From NCBI GenBank assembly GCA_012797715.1, contig JAAZOO010000276.1:1-7333 (forward strand): DNA of 7,333 nt. The letters run 5' to 3'. How positions within the stretch are numbered: position 1 is the first letter of the stretch; each line of letters opens with the position of its first letter. Below, one piece after another: positions 1-6,588 of this stretch. Origin of the DNA: Geobacteraceae bacterium (GTDB lineage Bacteria > Desulfobacterota > Desulfuromonadia > Geobacterales > Geobacteraceae). A model generated the notes under the pieces. It ran no database searches and was not told the DNA's origin. It was given only the letters and a program-made list of their open reading frames with translations. Position numbers and translations under genes: made by a program.

Positions 1-30
1 ATCGACGTGAAGAGCCTGGACAGGGAGTAA
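1..30 (+). CDS. Possible 3' end of a convergent gene (partial)
   Basis: Plus-strand frame 1 is open from the left edge and reads IDVKSLDRE before a TAA stop at 28-30. The codons resemble ordinary coding sequence, and the stop lies just before a strong GC hairpin at 35-54, as expected for a gene converging on the trp operon. Only nine codons are visible, so no family can be named and chance is a real alternative. If real, it shows that no trp gene directly follows trpB. Confidence 0.3.
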   Translation: MDVKSLDRE

Positions 31-34
31 CGGA

Positions 35-54
35 AAGGGGGGGCACCCCCCCTT
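35..54. terminator. GC hairpin, possible bidirectional terminator
   Basis: Seven G (37-43) and seven C (46-52) are separated by CA and flanked by AA and TT, giving a perfect inverted repeat that folds as an 8-bp stem with a 4-nt loop. It lies between the possible plus-strand stop at 28-30 and the trpB stop at 99-101, where a terminator serving both directions would be expected. Read on the minus strand it is followed only by TTTCCGTT, and on the plus strand by TTCATG. The U-tract is therefore poor and intrinsic termination is uncertain. No better terminator is visible after trpB. Confidence 0.4.
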
Positions 55-98
55 CATGACGGGACAGTGCGGGGAACAGGGGCAGGATGACCCGGCCC

Positions 99-1289
99 CT
101 ACAGATTCACCCCCATGGAATCGGCAACGGTGTGGATGTCCTTGTCACCGCGGCCGGAGAGGCACACCACGATGGTCGCGTCTTTCGGAAGGGTCGGCGC
201 CAGCTTCAGGACATGGGCAATGGCGTGGGACGACTCCAGGGCGGGGAGGATTCCCTCCTCCTCGGTAAGGACGCGAAACCCCTCCATGGCCTCGGCATCG
301 GTAACGGAAACGTATTCGGCGCGGCCCGTATCCTTCAGCCAGGCATGCTCCGGCCCGACTCCCGGGTAGTCGAGTCCCGCGGAAATGGAATGGGCAAAGG
401 CTATCTGGCCGTCGTCGTCCTGGAGGAGATAGGTCTTGTTGCCGTGCAGCACTCCGACCCGGCCCGCGCACAGGGGCGCCGCGTGTTTCCCCGACTCGAT
501 GCCGAGTCCGGCGGCCTCGACCCCTATCATGCGTACCTCCCCATCGTTCAGGAAAGGATAGAAAAGACCGAGGGAATTGCTTCCCCCGCCGACGGCCGCC
601 ACCAGCACGTCGGGAAGCCTTTTCTCCGCCCGTTCGTGCTGCATCTTGGCCTCGCGGCCGATGATCGACTGGAAATCCCGTACCATCATGGGATAGGGAT
701 GGGGGCCCGCGGTGGTTCCGATGACGTAGAAGGTATCCTTCACGTACGTGACCCAGTTGCGGATGGCCTCGTTCATGGCGTCCTTGAGGGTGGCGGTTCC
801 GGCGGTGACCGACGTGACCTTCGCACCCAGGAGCTTCATGCGGAACACGTTCAGGGACTGGCGGCGGATGTCCTCCTCTCCCATGAAGACCTCGCACTCC
901 ATGCCGAACAGGGCGGCAATCGTGGCGGTCGCCACCCCGTGCTGGCCGGCTCCGGTCTCGGCAATGACCCTCTTCTTCCCCATGCGCTTCGCCAGCAGTC
1001 CCTGGCCGATGGTATTGTTGATCTTGTGGGCGCCGGTGTGGTTCAGGTCTTCCCGCTTCAGGTAGATCTTCGCCCCGCCGAGCCTCCTGGTCAGCTTTTC
1101 CGCATAGTAGAGGGGATTGGGCCTCCCCACATACTCCCTCAGGTAGTAGGCAAACTCCTCCTTGAACTCACGGTCGTTCTTGTAGTGGGCATACGCCCTT
1201 TCCAGGTCGGCCAGGATCGGCATCAGCGTTTCCGGAACGTACTTGCCGCCGTACCGGCCGAAATGTCCAGACTTGTCAGGTAACTTCAT
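99..1289 (-). CDS. trpB: Tryptophan synthase beta subunit (classical TrpB1)
   Basis: The cytoplasmic PLP enzyme makes L-tryptophan from L-serine and indole, normally receiving indole through a tunnel from TrpA in an alpha2beta2 complex. The protein has 396 residues, the usual length for the family. It opens with the typical FGRYGGKYVPETL. HKINN carries the PLP Schiff-base Lys89, and AETGAGQHG carries catalytic Glu111. GGGSN at 234-238 binds the PLP phosphate, and LSGRGDKD lies near the C-terminus, its Ser facing the PLP ring nitrogen. The ATG at 1287-1289 follows a GGGGAGGAAGA SD. The gene lies 30 bp after trpF and is the last trp gene visible. No trpA follows within the 98 bp left in the window, which is unusual because trpB and trpA are mostly adjacent. 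No key residue is missing. Confidence 0.97.
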   Translation of the reverse strand: MKLPDKSGHFGRYGGKYVPETLMPILADLERAYAHYKNDREFKEEFAYYLREYVGRPNPLYYAEKLTRRLGGAKIYLKREDLNHTGAHKINNTIGQGLLAKRMGKKRVIAETGAGQHGVATATIAALFGMECEVFMGEEDIRRQSLNVFRMKLLGAKVTSVTAGTATLKDAMNEAIRNWVTYVKDTFYVIGTTAGPHPYPMMVRDFQSIIGREAKMQHERAEKRLPDVLVAAVGGGSNSLGLFYPFLNDGEVRMIGVEAAGLGIESGKHAAPLCAGRVGVLHGNKTYLLQDDDGQIAFAHSISAGLDYPGVGPEHAWLKDTGRAEYVSVTDAEAMEGFRVLTEEEGILPALESSHAIAHVLKLAPTLPKDATIVVCLSGRGDKDIHTVADSMGVNL

Positions 1290-1319
1290 TCTTCCTCCCC
1301 ATGTGCGCTACGGTGTATT

Positions 1320-1931
1320 CTAAAGCCCCTTCGCCCGCCGGATAAACTCCACGACCCTGGCAGGGTCCTTTTTGCCCGGCGAGGCCTCCACCCCGCTGGA
1401 GACGTCGACGGCGTACGGCTGCACCGTCTCCACCGCCGTGCGGACATTCTCCGGCTTGAGGCCTCCGGCGAGGATGATGGGGCCGAACTGCTTGGCAATG
1501 CGCGCGGTCTCCCAGTTGAAGGTCAGTCCGGTGCCGCCGTAGGCGCCCGGCGCATAGGCATCGAGCAGGAATCCTGCAACCCCATAGCTCCTCAGGTTCT
1601 CGATGCTGGTGATGTCGCGGACACGGAAGGCCTTGACCACCCTGTGCCTGATGCCGGTGCAGAATTGGGGCGTTTCGTCGCCGTGGAGCTGCACCACGGT
1701 GATGCCGCACCGCTCCACCGCGCTTTCGATGAAACTGGCGGGGTTGTTGACGAACACCCCTGACGTCACCACGTAGGGGGGGAGCTTCCTGATGATCCGT
1801 TCCGCGATTTCGAAGGAAACGCAGCGGGGAGACAGGTCGTAAAAAACGAAGCCGAGGGCATCGGCCCCGGCGTCGACCGCCTGGAGCGCGTCCTCCACGT
1901 TCGTTATGCCGCAAATCTTGACTTTCACCAT
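1320..1931 (-). CDS. trpF: Phosphoribosylanthranilate isomerase
   Basis: TrpF carries out the Amadori rearrangement of phosphoribosylanthranilate to CdRP, the third step of tryptophan synthesis, in the cytoplasm. The 203-residue protein is a normal-length single (beta/alpha)8 barrel. VKICGIT at the N-terminus carries the general-base Cys7, and FLLDAYAPGAYGGTG carries the general-acid Asp124. VQLHGDE is at 80-86. ILAGGL and VDVSSGVE, followed by GKKD, form the C-terminal phosphate-binding part. The ATG at 1929-1931 was chosen because the family begins at this VKICGIT and a GAGGG SD lies 6 nt upstream. A GTG at 1959-1961 would add ten unrelated residues and would begin inside an RNA stem. The gene follows trpB2 by 85 bp and precedes trpB by 30 bp. 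Confidence 0.96.
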   Translation of the reverse strand: MVKVKICGITNVEDALQAVDAGADALGFVFYDLSPRCVSFEIAERIIRKLPPYVVTSGVFVNNPASFIESAVERCGITVVQLHGDETPQFCTGIRHRVVKAFRVRDITSIENLRSYGVAGFLLDAYAPGAYGGTGLTFNWETARIAKQFGPIILAGGLKPENVRTAVETVQPYAVDVSSGVEASPGKKDPARVVEFIRRAKGL

Positions 1932-1937
1932 GGGTAG

Positions 1938-1942
1938 CCCTC
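1938..1942 (-). promoter_or_regulatory. trpF ribosome binding site
   Basis: On the minus strand GAGGG is followed by a 6-nt spacer (CTACCC) and ATG. This supports the start at 1931 over the in-frame GTG at 1961. Confidence 0.65.
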
Positions 1943-1951
1943 GTGCAGACG

Positions 1952-2005
1952 GGCATTTCACGGATTGCCGCCACGGTCTTCAACCGACGCACGCCGCGAA
2001 ATGCC
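1952..2005 (-). other. Intercistronic stem-loop between trpB2 and trpF
   Basis: The minus-strand transcript contains GGCAUUUCGCGG (2005 to 1994) and CCGUGAAAUGCC (1963 to 1952). They pair as a continuous 12-bp stem with one G-U wobble, enclosing 30 nt. Inside the loop a smaller stem, CGGU/ACCG with a 5-nt loop, can form at 1974-1986. The structure starts 11 nt after the trpB2 stop and ends 10 nt before the trpF SD. No U-tract follows, so it is not an intrinsic terminator. It could be an RNA-processing or 3'-end-stabilising element that sets trpF/trpB levels apart from the upstream genes; this function is inferred. Confidence 0.5.
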
Positions 2006-2016
2006 GTTGCCTCATC

Positions 2017-3378
2017 TCACCCCTGCAGCGATACCTTCGGCAAATGCTCCAGGGACTCCTTGATCTTTTCCTCGGGATATTCGTAATCTTCCAGGGCCCC
2101 CGAAAGGTAGGCGTCGTAGGCGACCATGTCCAGCTGCCCATGTCCGGAAAGACCGAACAGAATTGTCTTTTCCTTCCCTTCCTCCTTGGCCAGCACCGCC
2201 TCGTCGATGGCGGCCCGAATGGCGTGGGAAGATTCGGGCGCGGGAACGATCCCTTCGCTCTGGGCAAAGAGCATGGCGCCTTCGAAGCAGGCATTCTGGG
2301 TATAGGCCTTTGCCTCGATCTGCCCTGCATGCAGGAGCTGGGAGACAAGGGGTGACTCTCCGTGGTAGCGCAACCCCCCGGCATGGATACCGGGAGGGAT
2401 GAAATCGTGTCCCAGTGTGTACATCAGTGCTATGGGGGCCATTTTCGCCTGATCGCCGTAGTCGAAGGCATACACTCCCTTGGTGAGGGTTGGGCAGGAA
2501 GTCGGTTCCACTGCCACGCAACGCACGTTTTTACCGGCGGCCCGGTCGGCGATAAAGGGGAAAGCAAGGCCGGCAAAGTTGGACCCTCCGCCGCAGCAGG
2601 CAATGACCACGTCCGGATACACACCGGCAATCTCCATCTGCGCCTTGGCCTCCAGGCCGATGACGGTCTGGTGGAGGCAGACGTGATTCAGCACGCTGCC
2701 GAGGGAATAGCAGGTATCGTCATGGGTTGCCGCATCCTCCACCGCCTCGGAAATGGCGATACCCAGGCTCCCCATGTTGTCCGGATCATGGGCGAGAATA
2801 GTACGTCCCGCATTGGTGTATTCCGAGGGAGACGGTATGACTTTCGCGCCCCACAGCTGCATCATGCTCTTCCGGTACGGCTTCTGGGTGCAGGAAACCT
2901 TTACCATGTAAACCGTACATTCCATGCCGAAGAAATTACAGGCAAGGGCAAGAGAGCTCCCCCACTGCCCTGCGCCGGTCTCCGTGGCCAGACGGCGGAT
3001 ACCGGCCTGCTTGTTGTACCATGCCTGGGGTATTGCGGTGTTCGGTTTGTGGGAACCGGCCGGTGAGACCCCCTCGTGCTTGTAGAAGATGCGGGCGGGC
3101 GTGCCGAGCGCCTTCTCCAGACGGTGCGCCCTGTAGACCGGGGTCGGCCTCCAGAGGCGATAGATATCCCGCACCTCGTCCGGTATTTCTATCCAGCGCT
3201 GCTGGGATACCTCCTGTTCAATGAGAGCCATGGGGAAGATTGGGAGCAGGTCGTCGGGCGTGACCGGCTGGAGGGTCCGGGGATTGATGACCGGCGCCAG
3301 GGGGCCCGGCATATCCGGGATGATGTTGTACCACTGTTTCGGGATCTGATCTTCGGGCAGCAGAATCTTGGTGTTCAT
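2017..3378 (-). CDS. trpB2: Tryptophan synthase beta-like protein (TrpB2 type)
   Basis: This 453-residue PLP enzyme belongs to the long TrpB2 branch of the tryptophan synthase beta family. Members have a longer N-terminal part than TrpB1 and generally make tryptophan from free indole and serine (or O-phosphoserine) without stable TrpA binding. RPTPVYRAHRLEKAL is at 77-91, SHKPNTA carries the PLP Lys111, ATETGAGQWG carries catalytic Glu133, and GGGSN at 263-267 binds the phosphate. GLSGHGQLD lies near the C-terminus, matching LSGRGDKD of TrpB1. The ATG at 3376-3378 has a strong AAGGAG SD with a 5-nt spacer. The gene sits between trpC and trpF, in the same operon as classical trpB, so a role in tryptophan synthesis or indole salvage is likely. 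All six Trp residues fall between 16 and 176. Family assignment is firm; the exact role is inferred. Confidence 0.93.
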   Translation of the reverse strand: MNTKILLPEDQIPKQWYNIIPDMPGPLAPVINPRTLQPVTPDDLLPIFPMALIEQEVSQQRWIEIPDEVRDIYRLWRPTPVYRAHRLEKALGTPARIFYKHEGVSPAGSHKPNTAIPQAWYNKQAGIRRLATETGAGQWGSSLALACNFFGMECTVYMVKVSCTQKPYRKSMMQLWGAKVIPSPSEYTNAGRTILAHDPDNMGSLGIAISEAVEDAATHDDTCYSLGSVLNHVCLHQTVIGLEAKAQMEIAGVYPDVVIACCGGGSNFAGLAFPFIADRAAGKNVRCVAVEPTSCPTLTKGVYAFDYGDQAKMAPIALMYTLGHDFIPPGIHAGGLRYHGESPLVSQLLHAGQIEAKAYTQNACFEGAMLFAQSEGIVPAPESSHAIRAAIDEAVLAKEEGKEKTILFGLSGHGQLDMVAYDAYLSGALEDYEYPEEKIKESLEHLPKVSLQG

Positions 3379-3443
3379 GGCGTCTCCTTATTGAATGTCG
3401 GCATGGTACCGAAGCGGTTGTGCATACTAAATTCAAGGGTATT

Positions 3444-4247
3444 TCACGGCATACCCAGGATTTCCCGCAGCTTTCCGACGATGTCGGCCTCCCTCATCAG
3501 GGACTCGCCGATGAGAAAGGCCCGAGCTCCGGCTGCGGTGAGGCGCAGGATGTCCGGCCGGTTGGTGATGCCGCTCTCGGAGACCGGAAAGCGGCCGGGC
3601 GGCATCAGGGCGCACAGCCTTTCCGTTGTCCCCAGGTCGGTCGCAAAGGTTCGCAGGTTGCGGTTGTTGATACCGATGAGACGGCAGTCGGTTTCCAGGG
3701 CCGTTTCCAGTTCACTCTCGTCGTGGACCTCCAGGAGTACGTCGAGTGTCAGTTCGCGCGCCATGGCAATGAACTCCCGTAACCGGCCGAGTTCGAGCAT
3801 GGCGGCAATCAGCAGCACGGCATCGGCGCCCGCGGCGCGCGCCTCGAAGATCTGGTAGCCGTCGAAAATGAAGTCCTTGCGCAGCAGGGGAATGTTCACG
3901 GCACCGCGTATGCAGGTCAGGTAGTCGATGCGGCCGAGAAAGAAATGTTCATCGGTGAGGACCGACAGGCAGGCGGCGCCGTTCTTTTCGTACAGTGCGG
4001 CGATGGCGACCGGATCGAAGTCTGCGCGAATGACTCCCTTGCTGGGAGACCCCTTCTTCACCTCGGCAATGACCGCAGTGCGTCCGGCCTCGTCCACCCG
4101 CTCCAGGGATTCACGAAAACCCCTCACCGGCGGCGCATCCGCGCACCTGGCCTTCAGATCGGCAAGCGGGGTGCGGGATATGGCGGATGCCAGCTCATCT
4201 TTCTTGTAGTCAACGATTCTCTGTAGGATATCCGGGGTACCGCTCAT
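3444..4247 (-). CDS. trpC: Indole-3-glycerol-phosphate synthase
   Basis: TrpC closes the indole ring of CdRP to give indole-3-glycerol phosphate, with release of CO2 and water. The 267 residues are normal for a stand-alone (beta/alpha)8 enzyme not fused to TrpF. VIAEVKKGSPSKG at 59-71 holds Glu62 and Lys64. LLRKDFI holds the general-acid Lys124, LLEVHDE holds Glu173, and INNRNL at 193-198 with SESGI form the rest of the active-site and phosphate-binding region. The protein contains no tryptophan. The ATG at 4245-4247 follows AGAGG with a 6-nt spacer. This start lies inside the end of the upstream Uma2-family gene, with a 38-bp overlap, so translation of the two may be coupled. trpB2 begins 65 bp downstream. 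Confidence 0.97.
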   Translation of the reverse strand: MSGTPDILQRIVDYKKDELASAISRTPLADLKARCADAPPVRGFRESLERVDEAGRTAVIAEVKKGSPSKGVIRADFDPVAIAALYEKNGAACLSVLTDEHFFLGRIDYLTCIRGAVNIPLLRKDFIFDGYQIFEARAAGADAVLLIAAMLELGRLREFIAMARELTLDVLLEVHDESELETALETDCRLIGINNRNLRTFATDLGTTERLCALMPPGRFPVSESGITNRPDILRLTAAGARAFLIGESLMREADIVGKLREILGMP

Positions 4248-4818
4248 ATGCAGCCTCTGTCTTTTCCTTTTCGAATACTTCCCAGAGCTTCAACTCCAGC
4301 TCAGGAAGAACAACTAGCTTCATGGTTTCATCCCAGCCGAAGACGTCCGGCTGGCCGTACCGGCCGTCGGCCAGGGTCAGCCGCTCCACCGTCTCGTTGA
4401 GGGGGTCGAGGACGATGTATTCCCGGACACCGAACCGCTCATAGAGGGCCTTTTTCTCCCGTCTGTCCTTCCGCCCGGTCGCGGGTGACAGTATCTCGAT
4501 GATCAGATCGGGCGCGCCCTGAATATTGGCTTCGGTAACCTTTCCCGGATCACAGACAACCAGCAGATCCGGCTGGACCACGTTATGGTCGTCAAAAACC
4601 ACGTCGGTGGGTGAGAGAAAGGGTGTACAGATCTTTCCAGACAGATACGAAGATATGAGCAGGTGGAGGTTCCCCAGAATCCTCTGATGTCTCGTCGTCG
4701 GAGCGGGCGTCATGTTATAGGGAACGCCGCCGATTAGCTCCCATCGCTGGTCATCGTCCCAGGTGCAATACTCCGCGTAGGTGAAGCGCCTCTCACTGTC
4801 TTCCGCAAGGGGTCCCAT
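4210..4818 (-). CDS. Uma2/DUF820 family protein, putative PD-(D/E)XK endonuclease fold
   Basis: This 202-residue protein is recognised as Uma2 family, a restriction-endonuclease-like group of largely unknown function. FTYAEYCTW and RWELIGG at 25-31 match the usual N-terminus. PD at 83-84, PDLIIEILSP at 103-112 with Glu108, then RKDRREKKALYERFGVREYIVLDP hold the putative acidic catalytic residues and Lys122/123. The core looks intact. The ATG at 4816-4818 was chosen because GGGAGG lies 5 nt upstream; a GTG two codons earlier would overlap that SD. The gene starts 15 bp after the trpD stop and its last 38 bp overlap trpC. It has no known link to tryptophan synthesis and looks like an insertion into a trpD-trpC junction. 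The C-terminal tail after about residue 183 seems to be extra. It has 4 Trp, more per residue than any neighbour. Confidence 0.88.
   Translation of the reverse strand: MGPLAEDSERRFTYAEYCTWDDDQRWELIGGVPYNMTPAPTTRHQRILGNLHLLISSYLSGKICTPFLSPTDVVFDDHNVVQPDLLVVCDPGKVTEANIQGAPDLIIEILSPATGRKDRREKKALYERFGVREYIVLDPLNETVERLTLADGRYGQPDVFGWDETMKLVVLPELELKLWEVFEKEKTEAAYERYPGYPTENR
4254..4258 (-). promoter_or_regulatory. trpC ribosome binding site inside the Uma2-family gene
   Basis: AGAGG on the minus strand sits 6 nt before the trpC ATG and lies wholly within the coding sequence of the upstream gene. trpC thus keeps its own initiation signal, and ribosomes finishing the Uma2-family gene would pass over it. 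Confidence 0.6.
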
Positions 4819-4823
4819 CGCCA

Positions 4824-4829
4824 CCTCCC
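4824..4829 (-). promoter_or_regulatory. Ribosome binding site of the Uma2-family gene
   Basis: The minus strand reads GGGAGG, then TGGCG, then ATG at 4816-4818. The site overlaps the alternative GTG at 4822-4824 and so decides the start. It lies only a few bases after the trpD stop, so coupled translation is plausible. Confidence 0.65.
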
Positions 4830-4833
4830 GGTA

Positions 4834-5886
4834 CTACTCGTTGGTCATCGCCGACAATTTCTTCAGTTGCGCCATGGCGCGACCGGAATCGATTGCCTCC
4901 GCTGCCAGGAGGACCCCTTCCGCCGGGTCATCCGCCTTTCCCGCCGCAACAAGGCCGAAGGCCGCGTTCAGGAGTACGATGTCCCGTTTCGGCCCTGTTT
5001 CTCCCGACAGCACTCCCCGCACGATGGCGGCATTGGCTGCGGCGTCCCCGCCGCGCAGGTCTGCCATGGAACATCGGGAGAGCCCCACTTCCTCGGGCCT
5101 GAAAAGCCGGGAGTTCACGCCGACCGGGGTTACCTCGGCAATGCGCGTCTCGGTTGTCAGGGTAATCTCGTCCATGCCGTCCAGACCATGGACCACGAAA
5201 CCACGCTTGCAGCCGAGCTTTCTCAGCACCTGGGCAAGCTTTTCCGTCAACTCCTCCCGATAGACGCCGAGCACCTGGCACTGGGCCCCGGCCGGGTTGG
5301 TCAGAGGGCCGAGGATATTGAAAATGGTACGGATTCCGATCTCCCGTCGCGGTCCGATGGCATGTTTCATTGCGCCGTGGAGGGCCGGGGCGAATAGGAA
5401 ACCGATGCCGATTTCGCCGATGCACCGCTCCACCGTCTCCGGGGTTACGTCCAGGTTCACCCCCAACGCCTCCAGAACGTCGGCGCTGCCGCAGGTGGAC
5501 GAAACGGAGCGATTGCCGTGCTTGGCAACCTTCACGCCGCAGGCTGAAACCACAAAGGCAACGGTGGTGGATACGTTGAAGGTGTTGGTGCCGCTGCCGC
5601 CGGTGCCGCAGGTGTCCAGAATCGTCTCCAGGTCCAGGTTGATGTCGTCCCGGTCCAGGTCCAGGACGTTCCTGCCCACACGGATATGGGTCGCCCGATC
5701 CCGCATCACCCTGGCCGCGCCGGTGATCTCCTCAACCGTCTCCCCCTTCATGCGGAGAGCCGTGATAAAGGCAGCGGTCTGGGCCGGCGTGGTCTCTCCA
5801 GACATGATCTGGTCCATGACCTCAATCATGTCCGACTCGCTCAGGTTCTCCCGTTCGACAACTTTCGCGATGGCGGTTTTAATCAT
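4834..5886 (-). CDS. trpD: Anthranilate phosphoribosyltransferase
   Basis: TrpD transfers the phosphoribosyl group of PRPP to anthranilate, the second step of tryptophan synthesis, with Mg2+. The 350 residues form a small helical domain followed by the alpha/beta PRPP-binding domain. The PRPP loop is DTCGTGGSG at 91-99, followed by NTFNVST. KHGNRS is at 122-127, the anthranilate-site segment GPRREIGIRTIFNILGPLTNP runs from 178, and MDE at 238-240 supplies the Mg2+ ligands Asp239 and Glu240. The loop is normally GTGGD; here Ser98 replaces that Asp. The segment just before the loop, about 75-90, is acidic and slightly long. The ATG at 5884-5886 follows GGAG with a suitable spacer. The gene lies 72 bp after trpG and has no TrpG fusion. 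It contains no tryptophan. Confidence 0.96.
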   Translation of the reverse strand: MIKTAIAKVVERENLSESDMIEVMDQIMSGETTPAQTAAFITALRMKGETVEEITGAARVMRDRATHIRVGRNVLDLDRDDINLDLETILDTCGTGGSGTNTFNVSTTVAFVVSACGVKVAKHGNRSVSSTCGSADVLEALGVNLDVTPETVERCIGEIGIGFLFAPALHGAMKHAIGPRREIGIRTIFNILGPLTNPAGAQCQVLGVYREELTEKLAQVLRKLGCKRGFVVHGLDGMDEITLTTETRIAEVTPVGVNSRLFRPEEVGLSRCSMADLRGGDAAANAAIVRGVLSGETGPKRDIVLLNAAFGLVAAGKADDPAEGVLLAAEAIDSGRAMAQLKKLSAMTNE

Positions 5887-5915
5887 GAATTTCTCCGTGG
5901 GGACGCTCCTCGTGA

Positions 5916-5951
5916 GCTCCCTGGAAGCGGGGGAGCAAAAGATTCACCCCC
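5916..5951 (-). other. Two mutually exclusive hairpins between trpG and trpD
   Basis: In the 72-bp gap, GCTCCC (5916-5921) can pair with GGGAGC (5931-5936) across 9 nt. Alternatively GGGGG (5929-5933) can pair with CCCCC (5947-5951) across 13 nt. Both need bases 5931-5933, so only one can form at a time. There is no short reading frame with Trp codons and no U-tract, so attenuation is not supported. With stems this short in a GC-rich gap, chance is possible. Confidence 0.25.
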
Positions 5952-5958
5952 TGCGCAT

Positions 5959-6531
<573 letters not shown>

Positions 6532-6536
6532 AGCGT

Positions 6537-6540
6537 CTCC
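6537..6540 (-). promoter_or_regulatory. trpG ribosome binding site
   Basis: The minus strand reads TTGGAGACGCT then ATG, placing GGAG 5 nt before the start at 6531. This supports the 190-residue product. The same 8-nt block GGAGACGC precedes trpB2 at 3380-3387. Confidence 0.65.
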
Positions 6541-6588
6541 AATGGGGAACGAGTCCCCCGGAATCGTCAATGAGCCCTGCGCCTTTGC

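Noticed and set aside
1..57. Minus-strand ATG at 55-57 with a frame open to the left edge, possibly a trpA start
   Set aside because: The predicted residues (MKGGCPPFPLLPVQ...) are unlike TrpA, no SD precedes the ATG, and the frame runs through the GC hairpin.
79..99. GGGGC/GCCCC inverted repeat at the trpB stop
   Set aside because: A 5-bp stem overlapping the stop codon with no U-tract; likely chance in GC-rich sequence.
87..1283. 398-codon open plus-strand frame antisense to trpB
   Set aside because: It mirrors the well-supported trpB gene in GC-rich DNA, has no recognisable domain and is explained by codon bias on the opposite strand.
2362..3066. 234-codon plus-strand frame antisense to trpB2
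   Set aside because: Shadow of trpB2; composition and motifs do not suggest a real protein.
3391..3436. TTGAAT/ATTCAA inverted repeat in the trpC-trpB2 gap that might mask the trpB2 SD
   Set aside because: It is a 6-bp AT-rich stem across a 34-nt loop and leaves the AAGGAG largely free; too weak to call.
6542..6570. Possible sigma-70 promoter before trpG: TTGACG (6565-6570) with a 17-nt spacer
   Set aside because: The matching -10 position reads CCCCAT, a poor fit to TATAAT. A -35-like hexamer alone is not enough.
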